Origin: Algibacter pacificus | GTDB taxonomy: Bacteria; Bacteroidota; Bacteroidia; Flavobacteriales; Flavobacteriaceae | Length of the DNA: 64,000 nucleotides | Direction: 5' to 3' | NCBI RefSeq assembly: GCF_008033385.1 | Contig: NZ_VOGY01000001.1 | Span: 372,001-436,000, forward strand | Shown here: piece by piece, positions 19,334 through 27,110 of the stretch | Layout of the letters: every line of letters begins with the position of its first letter | How positions within the stretch are numbered: position 1 is the first letter of the stretch | Translations under genes and position numbers: made by a program | The notes under the pieces: generated by a model | Databases searched by the model: none | The model's input: the letters and a program-made list of their open reading frames with translations, nothing else | Told to the model about the DNA's origin: nothing

Positions 19334-20302
19334 TTAAGATATTTTTGTTAAAAGTATCTCAGCTTTTGAAGCATAAGGATGATTTTCTAATTTTAATTTA
19401 TTAAGTATTTTAATTACTGTCGATTTGCTTTTATTCATTTCTAGAAGTACAATAGCTTTGTAAAATTGGGCTTTGTAATTTGTTTCATCATACTGAAGAA
19501 CTTTTTCAAATTCTGAAAGCGCTTCATCATTATAATGTTTTGACATTAAAGTGATAGCCTTGTCTATTCTAACCTTATGGTTATACTCATTTAATTTAAG
19601 AATAGCATCCCATTGAAAAATGGCTTCATTAAATTCAGATAATGCTAAATGAATTGTAGCTAGTAAAGCTCGAAAATCTTCTTGGTTTGGTTGTATTGCT
19701 AAACTTTTCATTATGGATGATTTTGCCCATCCAAAATTTTTGGTGTTGAGGTGAATTAAGGCAGAATAATACCAAATTAATTCTTGATGTTTTTCATAAT
19801 GGGAAGCCTCATCGAGCACAGCAAGTGCATTTTTATATTCACCTAATTTTATATAAGCTTTTGCTAATTGAATTCTGAAATAGTTATCATTATCCAATTG
19901 TTGAATGATATATTTCCAGGTTTTAACAGACTTACGAAACTCTTTTTTGTATTGATATAGCGTTGCTAAGCTTTTCCATGCCATTATGGAGTTAGGGTTT
20001 AATTCTATACTTTTTTGGTAGCTGGTTTCCGCTTCATTTTGTTTGTTTTGGTTGGCATAAGCATGTCCTAAATTTAGCATATAAGTGGCTTTTTCTTTCT
20101 TTGAAAAGGCTGCCTTAAAATTTTTTTCAGCTTGTTTAAATTTTTTTTCTTGAAGGTAAATCATGCCCAAATTATTTAATGTGGTGGGATAGTTTGGGGA
20201 GATATTTAGAGCTTGTTTATACTTTAATTTTGCCTCTTTAAATTTTCCAATTAAAAAGAGCTCCGCTCCTTCATTATTTAATTGTTCCACTTGTTTTTTC
20301 AT
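19334..20302 (-). CDS. TPR repeat protein of the eCIS cluster
   Basis: 322 residues made almost entirely of tetratricopeptide repeats, about eight to nine units. Examples are EGAELFLIGKFKEAKLKYKQ, NNLGMIYLQEKKFKQAEKNF and NLGHAYANQNKQNEAETSYQ. No signal peptide or membrane segment is visible, so it is cytoplasmic. TPR proteins act as scaffolds or chaperones. Being next to the giant DUF4157 protein (11 bases after its stop), it is a good candidate for a cargo chaperone or assembly factor. That role is an inference from position. Confidence 0.75.
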   Translation of the reverse strand: MKKQVEQLNNEGAELFLIGKFKEAKLKYKQALNISPNYPTTLNNLGMIYLQEKKFKQAEKNFKAAFSKKEKATYMLNLGHAYANQNKQNEAETSYQKSIELNPNSIMAWKSLATLYQYKKEFRKSVKTWKYIIQQLDNDNYFRIQLAKAYIKLGEYKNALAVLDEASHYEKHQELIWYYSALIHLNTKNFGWAKSSIMKSLAIQPNQEDFRALLATIHLALSEFNEAIFQWDAILKLNEYNHKVRIDKAITLMSKHYNDEALSEFEKVLQYDETNYKAQFYKAIVLLEMNKSKSTVIKILNKLKLENHPYASKAEILLTKIS

Positions 20303-20313
20303 AGATACTGTTT

Positions 20314-23300
20314 TTAAAAAATATCATCTTTAACATCTCTGGCTAGTCCTGTGGCCATGTTGCCAATGTCTAATTCAGGATAAATAACATCAATATCGTC
20401 AAAGGACATATCAAATGGTTCTCCTTCACGATAATGAACAGGGAATATAATTCCGAATTGAATATCTGGACCCCAAGAGAAGGAGGCTAAGTTATATCGC
20501 CAGGTTTCGGAAATTGAAACTAACCATAAGTCTAAACTAGCTCTAGCAAAGGCATTGATATCGAAAGTGAATTTAGGATTAACTGTAATTCGTCCGGTGG
20601 CATCAATTGCTAATCCTGTTTGTGGACTCCAATTTACATCAACTTCAGCTGCTGCTTCCCCTTCTAAACCTAAAGCTCCAGCTATTTCTATTCCACCTGT
20701 TAAACTAGCTACACCAACACTTAGACCTAAACCGAGATCACCTCTTAACGTTAGTCCGGCATCGGCTGGAATTGCAAATTCGCCATGTCCAGTAATTGTT
20801 GTTTCATCTTCTCGGTCTGGGTTGTAAGTAACATCGGCATATAAATCGCGTAATTGCCCTGGGCCAAACCCGGCAGAGAAGTCTAGACCGCCTGTAATTC
20901 TAGCAACGAGACCTAAACTTCGTGGGCCGAGTGGAATGGCAAAAATTGGGATTTCAATGGCTGGCATGTTAAACAAATTGCGTTCTATTGATTTTCTGTC
21001 AAAAACATCAACGCTATCTGGTAGACCTATTCTACCTGTTACTTCAATTTCTCCGTTAGGCAAGAAATTGATACCCGCGGTTGCTTCTAACCATGGCGTA
21101 AGGGTTAATGTAAGGCTACCACCACCATAAACACGCATGGTATCGTCGGGATCTCCAGATGGTTGTCCATCTTCTCCAATTGCACGATTTGTAGTTCCTA
21201 CGTTTACTGTACCGCTAAGCATTCCACGAGCATAAGCAGCAGAGCCTTCAATGGTTAGTGCTCCATTGTCGTAGGTTATCGTAAGTGCAGTATTAACTCC
21301 AGGAATAGCTGGTTGAGCCGTACCAGACACCATAATATTATAGCCTTCTTCTCCATTTTCTTTCGAGATTGTTGCAGAAACACTTCCTCCACTTATACCA
21401 GGAATATCATTTTTTAATTGGAATTCTCCACCAATAGAAAAACCTTCTTCGCCGTAAACGACATTCATTGTTCCGCTTTCAATACCCGGAATGTCTAATT
21501 CAGCTTCTCCACTTGCAGTAAATGTATTTTCAGAATAGGACGCGGTAATCGTGGCGTTTTTTACACCTTGAATTTTTCCTTGAGGAATTCCAATGGTACC
21601 ACCTATAGTCCAGATATTATTGCTGTAATCCATGTTAATTTCAGCGGGGTCAAATAATTCAGAATCAAAATTGAAAGCACCTTCTAGAGCGAATCCATTT
21701 TCTGTAGATGCGGCGGCTTCTATGTGTCCTTCTCCTACGTTATTTATTCCAAAATCAACTCGTCCAGTAAGCGCTAATCCATCGGTTCCAAATGAAACTT
21801 CTAGTGTAGCCTGATTAATTGCAAATGGAGAGGGGAAATTAAATTCTTGGGCCGTAAATAGTTTTCGCATACGAATTCCATCACCATCTATTACAATGTC
21901 AATATCTGCATCGGCTATGAGTGGTACGGTTGGAAGTACTTTCCCTATACCGATAAACCCATTTTCAGTAAGTTCTAATTGGTCTATTCGAATAGGGCTC
22001 ATACCTGGTAGTCGTAAACTTTGAAATGCCCCACGTAGCATTCTTTGTTTTGTCGCTTCTCCATCCAAGTGGAAAATGTAAGTACCATCAACTTTGCGCA
22101 ACGGCCATGTCATATCAGGATATGCCGCAGTAACTTCTGAATTTTGTCTTTGTCCAGATTTGTAGGCTTCAACTCGCATTTCACCACCTTGTTCATTAAA
22201 AGTAGGACGACTCAATAATTTGGCTCTAGGAAAAATATTAACAGGGTATTCACTGTCGTTTTCTGAAATATTAATTCTTTTACCACCCGATGGGGATATA
22301 AATAAAGCTGGATCGTCTTCGGTACCCATAGCTCTCATTTCATCTCCCGTAAGGGCTTCCAATTTATTCAAATGAGCTCCTTGAGATATGTCTTGATGAG
22401 ACCAAAACCTATCGGGCATTCCAGACTGAGTTAGTAGATCAAAATCGAAATCCATAAAAGAAATGGCATGTTGTCGAAATGCGCCTGCATATTGATTTGC
22501 TCTACCAGGTCTACTTGGTAATTGAGGGCGTTCTGTTCTACCAGTATGCTGGTAGTATGGAGAGGCAAATACATCATAAGCCTCTTTAATTTTTCGATTT
22601 ATTTCCCAAGCGATAGAAGACCCAGAACTCCCATTGGCTGAGGCTTCTAATAGCTCAAAATTACTTATTTCATCTTCGCCTCCTAATTGATGTTCTACAA
22701 TATGATCAATTTGAAAAGTGGTAGGGTTATTATTTTCGTCCCAAGTAGGTATTTTAGCAATTTCCAATAGTTGCGTCCTAGTGCCAAAAATAATTAGTTC
22801 TGGATCTCGGGTACCTTTGTAAAAATAAATTTTGTTTTCTTCGTTTTGCGCTCTACTATAACCTCCAGTTCTGTTAGCTTCGGATATTTTTAGGTTTAAT
22901 TTTTGTTCAGCACTAGGCCCTATAACGTCGTTCCATTTTTCAGCTTGGTTGGTGTTTCGAGCGGTTGTTGGCATTATTATTGGCCTAGTGAATTGGTTTT
23001 CATGGCGAGCTTTAAAGTCAGAAATGCTTATAGTAGGCAACATTAATTCATTGTTGGTATCATTATAAATATAAACCAAACTATTTTTCGTAAAGCTGTA
23101 TTCTCCTTGGCTTTCTTCTATAGGTGTTACCCCTGTTGGTGGTGCTACTTCTGGAGTTAAAGGATCATCAGAATTGTTTTCTTCATCTTTTTGAACCAAC
23201 TTCCGTTGAATCGACGCCCCTTGTTGCACCGTATGCGTTAGCTCGTGGGCTAATAAATGTTTTCCCGAGTTACTGGTTGGGTTGTATTTACCTTCATTAA

Positions 23301-24135
23301 AATAGATGTCGTTACCGTTTGTAAATGCTTGTGCACCTAATTGCTTATTCATTTGCACCGCATTACTATCATTATGTACGCGAACACCGCTAAAATCGGT
23401 TCCAAAACCCGATTCCATTTCGTTCTTAGTATTTTGAGGTAGTGGGCTTCCGCCTCCTTTAGAATTCGATAGATTGCTTTCTAATGTAGAGCTGTCATCG
23501 CCGCCGGACATTTGCACTTTTTGTACCTCTGTATCTTCTTCCGATTGTTCCTGAATGTCTTCGTCTTCTTTTTTCTGAATGTCTTCGGGAAATTGCTGGA
23601 TATTTGAGTTTAATGCTGGAAAAGCGTTTGTGTTATCTGTTGATGAAATACTTTCTTTTTGCTGAACCGATTCGTCTTTTTCGCAAGTATCACAGGCGGT
23701 TTGAATTTGTTCTTCTTCTGAAACTTCTTGTACATCTTCAAAAGGTAATTTTTGAATTTGTTTTTCTTCCGCTTCGCAATCCTCGCATTTTTCTTGAAGC
23801 TCTTCGCTTTCTTGAAGTTGTACCACAGGCGTAAGGGTTTCTGCTAGTGGTTTTTCTTGAATTTGTTCTGGCGCTTCCTTAATCTGCTCCTCATTTTCTG
23901 ATACTTTTTGCACTGAAGGTTTTGGAGTCGGAGGGAAGAAGCTGTTATTTCCAAAATAGTTCCCAGCTTCATTCGATTTAGACACTATTTTGTCTGCAGT
24001 AGCATCGGCTTCTTTTTCATATTTATCATTAGGTTTTCCTACCGAAAGTTTTGCTTGAACACCAAAATAATGATCGCCATGACTTTGAGAAGTATGGGAA
24101 TTTGTACTTGGGTTATGTTTTGCAAAAGCTCTCAT
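20314..24135 (-). CDS. Giant DUF4157 eCIS protein with HNH-like motif and beta-repeat C-terminus, candidate cargo
   Basis: 1273 residues from the chosen ATG at 24135, giving MRAFAKHN, the usual opening of DUF4157 proteins. An in-frame ATG 21 bases upstream overlaps the preceding gene and is less likely. Residues 20-55 form the conserved leader QAKLSVGKPNDKYEKEAD. Residues 70-230 are acidic and Gln-rich with two CxxC pairs (CEDC, CDTC). DUF4157 follows with FGTDFSGVRVHND and a HELTH zinc-protease-like motif at 297-301. Around 475-505 an HNH-like block reads IDHIVEHQLGG then NFELLEASANGSSGS. From about 690 to 1200 the chain is a run of Gly-rich beta repeats (IPGIESGTMNVVY, IPGISGGSVSATI and similar). 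It is probably the main injected payload or a payload carrier. Target and activity are unknown. Confidence 0.8.
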   Translation of the reverse strand: MRAFAKHNPSTNSHTSQSHGDHYFGVQAKLSVGKPNDKYEKEADATADKIVSKSNEAGNYFGNNSFFPPTPKPSVQKVSENEEQIKEAPEQIQEKPLAETLTPVVQLQESEELQEKCEDCEAEEKQIQKLPFEDVQEVSEEEQIQTACDTCEKDESVQQKESISSTDNTNAFPALNSNIQQFPEDIQKKEDEDIQEQSEEDTEVQKVQMSGGDDSSTLESNLSNSKGGGSPLPQNTKNEMESGFGTDFSGVRVHNDSNAVQMNKQLGAQAFTNGNDIYFNEGKYNPTSNSGKHLLAHELTHTVQQGASIQRKLVQKDEENNSDDPLTPEVAPPTGVTPIEESQGEYSFTKNSLVYIYNDTNNELMLPTISISDFKARHENQFTRPIIMPTTARNTNQAEKWNDVIGPSAEQKLNLKISEANRTGGYSRAQNEENKIYFYKGTRDPELIIFGTRTQLLEIAKIPTWDENNNPTTFQIDHIVEHQLGGEDEISNFELLEASANGSSGSSIAWEINRKIKEAYDVFASPYYQHTGRTERPQLPSRPGRANQYAGAFRQHAISFMDFDFDLLTQSGMPDRFWSHQDISQGAHLNKLEALTGDEMRAMGTEDDPALFISPSGGKRINISENDSEYPVNIFPRAKLLSRPTFNEQGGEMRVEAYKSGQRQNSEVTAAYPDMTWPLRKVDGTYIFHLDGEATKQRMLRGAFQSLRLPGMSPIRIDQLELTENGFIGIGKVLPTVPLIADADIDIVIDGDGIRMRKLFTAQEFNFPSPFAINQATLEVSFGTDGLALTGRVDFGINNVGEGHIEAAASTENGFALEGAFNFDSELFDPAEINMDYSNNIWTIGGTIGIPQGKIQGVKNATITASYSENTFTASGEAELDIPGIESGTMNVVYGEEGFSIGGEFQLKNDIPGISGGSVSATISKENGEEGYNIMVSGTAQPAIPGVNTALTITYDNGALTIEGSAAYARGMLSGTVNVGTTNRAIGEDGQPSGDPDDTMRVYGGGSLTLTLTPWLEATAGINFLPNGEIEVTGRIGLPDSVDVFDRKSIERNLFNMPAIEIPIFAIPLGPRSLGLVARITGGLDFSAGFGPGQLRDLYADVTYNPDREDETTITGHGEFAIPADAGLTLRGDLGLGLSVGVASLTGGIEIAGALGLEGEAAAEVDVNWSPQTGLAIDATGRITVNPKFTFDINAFARASLDLWLVSISETWRYNLASFSWGPDIQFGIIFPVHYREGEPFDMSFDDIDVIYPELDIGNMATGLARDVKDDIF

Positions 24136-24149
24136 GATGATATTTTGGT

Positions 24150-24704
24150 TTAACAATTAGGAGGGGTTACAGCATAAGTTTTCCAGATTTTAATATTCTT
24201 TGCTAAATTGTCTTTTTCTGAAGCACATTTTGACTCTTTTAATAGTTTTTCGGCTATTTCAACCGTTTTTTTGTAAGCCTCTTGTTCATCTTTTTTACAA
24301 TCTGAAGCTAAGCCACCGCTATGTTTTTGTTTACAATGATTATATTCTTCTGTACTGTTGGAGTTGGAGAATATATTGTTTGCGACTTCATCATCTAAAC
24401 ATTTTTTAAAAGCTTTACAATTGGTTTTTGCATTTTTAACATGTACTTGTTCGTGAGCCATTGTTGCTTCATAAAGACAAGGGTTCGATTTTTTTAAACC
24501 TTTAGCCAACGCTAGCGTTTTTACTTTTGGAATTCCTGTTCCCACGTGGCGTACATCCTTTTGCATAAGATAATTCATCCTATCATCTGGATGAATATCG
24601 ACATCGCAAACTGTTTGAAACCCATTACCCAAGCGCGGCGGGAAAAAGGTGCCTGTATCACTTTTTTCTACGTTATGATTTTTCTTTTTTTTATGTCGTT
24701 TCAT
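24150..24704 (-). CDS. Cys-rich HEQVH putative metallopeptidase, candidate eCIS cargo
   Basis: 184 residues. A very basic start MKRHKKKKNHN leads to the short motif TGTFFPP, which also begins the next upstream protein. A zinc-binding HExxH motif appears as MAHEQVHVKN at about residue 84. Eight cysteines are spread from residue 34 to the last residue (CDVD, NPCL, TNCK, KKCL, NHCK, SDCK, SKCA, PPNC), suggesting disulfides or an extra metal site. No signal peptide is present. The shared leader and place between two DUF4157-leader genes suggest it is loaded into the particle and acts in the target. Family membership is unclear. Only HExxH and the leader are firm. Confidence 0.65.
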   Translation of the reverse strand: MKRHKKKKNHNVEKSDTGTFFPPRLGNGFQTVCDVDIHPDDRMNYLMQKDVRHVGTGIPKVKTLALAKGLKKSNPCLYEATMAHEQVHVKNAKTNCKAFKKCLDDEVANNIFSNSNSTEEYNHCKQKHSGGLASDCKKDEQEAYKKTVEIAEKLLKESKCASEKDNLAKNIKIWKTYAVTPPNC

Positions 24705-24720
24705 TATTTACAGTTTTAAA

Positions 24721-25056
24721 CTATTCCCGATCTTCTTCCTTAGCTTGTATGGAGTCTTCTTCTTGTGGCATCCCTTGTTTTTGAACCGCTTCTTCTTCCG
24801 CAGCCAATGTTTGTTTTTGAATTGGGGTTATGGCATCTATTAACGGTTTTTGTTGCATCTCTTCTTCTGTAGCATCCTTTTTTTGGACGTTGGCATTCTC
24901 TGCAGAATTCACTACCGTATCGGCCATTTTATCTGCTTCTATTTCATAAGCATCACCGGGTTTACCAACTGCTAATTTGTTTTGCACACCAGGAAAAAAG
25001 GTTCCCGACTCTACTTTGTTCGTGTTTGTATCTGGTCTTTTTTTTCTTCGTTTCAT
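24721..25056 (-). CDS. Short protein with DUF4157-type leader but no protease domain
   Basis: 111 residues. The basic start MKRRKKRPDTNTN and SGTFFPG motif resemble the neighbouring HEQVH protein. The next segment VQNKLAVGKPGDAYEIEAD is the same leader found at the start of the giant DUF4157 protein. The rest is acidic and Gln-rich (QQKPLIDAITPIQKQ resembles QEKPLAETLTPVVQ of the giant protein) and ends in EEDRE with no HExxH. It could be a truncated relative, a stand-alone packaging adaptor or a competitor for the loading machinery. It lies 62 bases after the tape-measure gene and 16 bases before the HEQVH gene. Confidence 0.7.
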   Translation of the reverse strand: MKRRKKRPDTNTNKVESGTFFPGVQNKLAVGKPGDAYEIEADKMADTVVNSAENANVQKKDATEEEMQQKPLIDAITPIQKQTLAAEEEAVQKQGMPQEEDSIQAKEEDRE

Positions 25057-25118
25057 AATTAAAATTATTTTATGCGACTTGGTTTAACCAACGGGTTTTA
25101 TTTTTTTATTCTATAATT

Positions 25119-26744
25119 TTACCATTCTATAAATGTTATATTGGTAATCCATGGTAAATTAATGACGCTTAATCCCCATGGTAAGCGTTCTAGTAAAATA
25201 TCATGCGCTTGGCGTTGTACATATATTTTATTACTGTCTTTTTCTTTTGTCAGCTTGCCTTCACGCATTAGAAATCCACTTCGCAAGGTATCTGTATTGC
25301 TTGTTTTTAATGCGCTCCAATGGTTTATTACGGATTCTAGCAAACTGTTACATTCTTCTTTTTGTTTTAAAGACAGTTTTTGTAATCTGTTTATGGGCCT
25401 ATTTAAAGGGATTCCGCATAGAAATTTTTCGAATGTAAGTTCGTATTCATAAGGCGATTCATTCTTTGTAGCTAAAAAATGAAGGACCTGTGTGGCTTCG
25501 TGAATTTTATCTGTGCGTATGTGTTTTTCTCCTTTGATATAGAAACCGAGTGTTTTAAATAGTTGAGGTAAAAACGGGTGAAGGATAACCAGTCCTGCTT
25601 TTTGAATGAGTAGTTCTGTAGTTTTGTTTTTTTGATTTAAACGGTCTTTTTCTACTTGGTGCTCTTCGTTAAAAGACGATGTATTAACGTTATAATCTTC
25701 TTTTATAATGTTTGATTTTGATATAGTATCGTTGGGTAGATTAATATCTCTTTTAATAGCTAAGTTTTCTTGATTAGTGCTTAGTGTATTTTCTTTATGA
25801 TAATAACAGGAGATAAAAGGGGAGCTCAAATTGTTTTTTCCGAAGCTTAAGTTTTGCTTTAAAACCTCTTTAATATTAGTGTTTTTATTGATGGTAAAAA
25901 TTATTTTTTCGGAACCATTTTCAGAAATAGAAATAGGGGTTTTAGTTAGAATAACTATATAATTAACTAAGTTTATTAGGCTGTTAATTTGCCTTTTTTC
26001 AATAATAAAATAATTTGCTTTTTTATTGCTTTCTAACTTTAAAATGTTGGCAATGACCCCATGAATATTAGCTAAGAGGTTTGGGTTGGATTTATTAAAT
26101 ACAATGGTAAATAACAGCGACCAAAAGGTGTAATTTTGTTGGTTTAAAATTTTATTTTTAACCGTTTCATTCAAAGTATAATCTGGATTGATATTTATAC
26201 TAAAAGCGACTAAAAAAAGCGCTTCAATTTCAGTGAAACTAAATTGATAAATCACTCGTTTTTGCACTCGTGGTTTACTTAATAAATGCACTAATTTTTG
26301 ATGGTACTGTTTTTTGTTTTTGAAGCTGTTTATGACTTCAATATCAAAAAAATCTACTGAATGATACCACCAAGGAAGTTGTCCGTTTTCAATAAAAAAT
26401 AAAAGCGCGTTTATGGTTTTTTCTTCTTTAGAAAAACTAAGGTCTACTGTTTGTTTTTTATCGGATATTTTAGACCTTAAACTGCTATCTAACTTGCTTT
26501 TAATTATAGATTTAAAGTCGTTGTAATTATTGCTGTTTACATCAATTTCTATAGTGTCTATTTCAATAAAATGATGGTCTATTTCCTGAGCATATTTTTT
26601 TAAAAGCGCTTCAATTTCTGGGTATATTTCTTCTTTTATAAACAGGTCAATAGTATCTTTTATTTGCATAGCTTTAGTCACCGAGTTCGTGTTGACCTCA
26701 ACTTGCAATTTTTTTATGATATTTTTTGACTGAATATTTTTCAT
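25119..26744 (-). CDS. eCIS tape measure protein (Afp14/Pvc14-like)
   Basis: 541 residues. The N-terminal region (KNIIKKLQVEVNTNSVTKAM, then IKEEIYPEIEALLKKYAQE and HHFIEIDTIEIDV) matches the contractile injection system tape measure family. The middle is long, Asn/Lys-rich and helical. The C-terminal part (LIQKAGLVILHPFLPQLFKT, ATQVLHFLATKNESPYEYEL, LPWGLSVINLPW) is the conserved end of the same family. The tape measure sets tube length inside the growing sheath. It starts 8 bases after the small membrane protein gene. The name and role rest on family knowledge and on cluster position. Confidence 0.85.
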   Translation of the reverse strand: MKNIQSKNIIKKLQVEVNTNSVTKAMQIKDTIDLFIKEEIYPEIEALLKKYAQEIDHHFIEIDTIEIDVNSNNYNDFKSIIKSKLDSSLRSKISDKKQTVDLSFSKEEKTINALLFFIENGQLPWWYHSVDFFDIEVINSFKNKKQYHQKLVHLLSKPRVQKRVIYQFSFTEIEALFLVAFSININPDYTLNETVKNKILNQQNYTFWSLLFTIVFNKSNPNLLANIHGVIANILKLESNKKANYFIIEKRQINSLINLVNYIVILTKTPISISENGSEKIIFTINKNTNIKEVLKQNLSFGKNNLSSPFISCYYHKENTLSTNQENLAIKRDINLPNDTISKSNIIKEDYNVNTSSFNEEHQVEKDRLNQKNKTTELLIQKAGLVILHPFLPQLFKTLGFYIKGEKHIRTDKIHEATQVLHFLATKNESPYEYELTFEKFLCGIPLNRPINRLQKLSLKQKEECNSLLESVINHWSALKTSNTDTLRSGFLMREGKLTKEKDSNKIYVQRQAHDILLERLPWGLSVINLPWITNITFIEW

Positions 26745-26752
26745 TTTCGTTT

Positions 26753-27079
26753 TTATGTTGTATTTTTATCAAACAAATTCAGAGATGAATTACTGGGTTT
26801 AAGTTCAAGTAGATTGACGTGTAAAAGTAAAACTAAGCGATTGTATAAAAGCAAATGTAAAGTAATACAAAGACAAAGAAGTTTCAGTAATAGGACCCAT
26901 TGGATATCATTCGTTATGTACAGATTATGCGACTGATATCCTTTTTTTATGGCCAATTTTGACGGTTTTATTTTTTCTTCGTATAATATGTCTTTAAAAT
27001 TTTTAAGCACACGATATTCACCCTTTAAAAAAACAAAGGTTAGAGGTGTTGGAAAAGATGTGCTATGGTTAGCTTTCAT
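26753..27079 (-). CDS. Small hydrophobic protein within the eCIS operon
   Basis: 108 residues starting MKANHSTSF. After a basic N-terminal half (KPSKLAIKKGYQSHN) there is a strongly hydrophobic stretch of about 30 residues (WVLLLKLLCLCITLHLLLYN and onward), likely one membrane helix or a hairpin, then a Ser/Asn tail. The frame sits snugly between the 924-residue gene (31 bases) and the tape-measure gene (8 bases) with an AT-rich start context, which argues it is real. I do not recognise a family. A membrane-associated assembly or holin-like release factor is possible, but this is speculation. Confidence 0.55.
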   Translation of the reverse strand: MKANHSTSFPTPLTFVFLKGEYRVLKNFKDILYEEKIKPSKLAIKKGYQSHNLYITNDIQWVLLLKLLCLCITLHLLLYNRLVLLLHVNLLELKPSNSSLNLFDKNTT

Positions 27080-27110
27080 TATTTTAAATTTTCACTATTA
27101 TATTTCACTA

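Noticed and set aside
20555-21814. Plus-strand open frames inside the giant DUF4157 gene
   Set aside because: They are antisense to a Gly-rich repeat region whose complement lacks stops, and they have no start context or homology.
24136-24156. Upstream ATG of the giant DUF4157 gene
   Set aside because: It would overlap the previous gene by seven bases and add seven residues not seen at the start of DUF4157 proteins. MRAFAKHN is the usual opening.
25079-25091. Palindrome TTGGTTTAACCAA between tape measure and the 111-residue gene
   Set aside because: Only six pairs with a one-base centre and no T-run in the right place. Too weak to call an operator or terminator.
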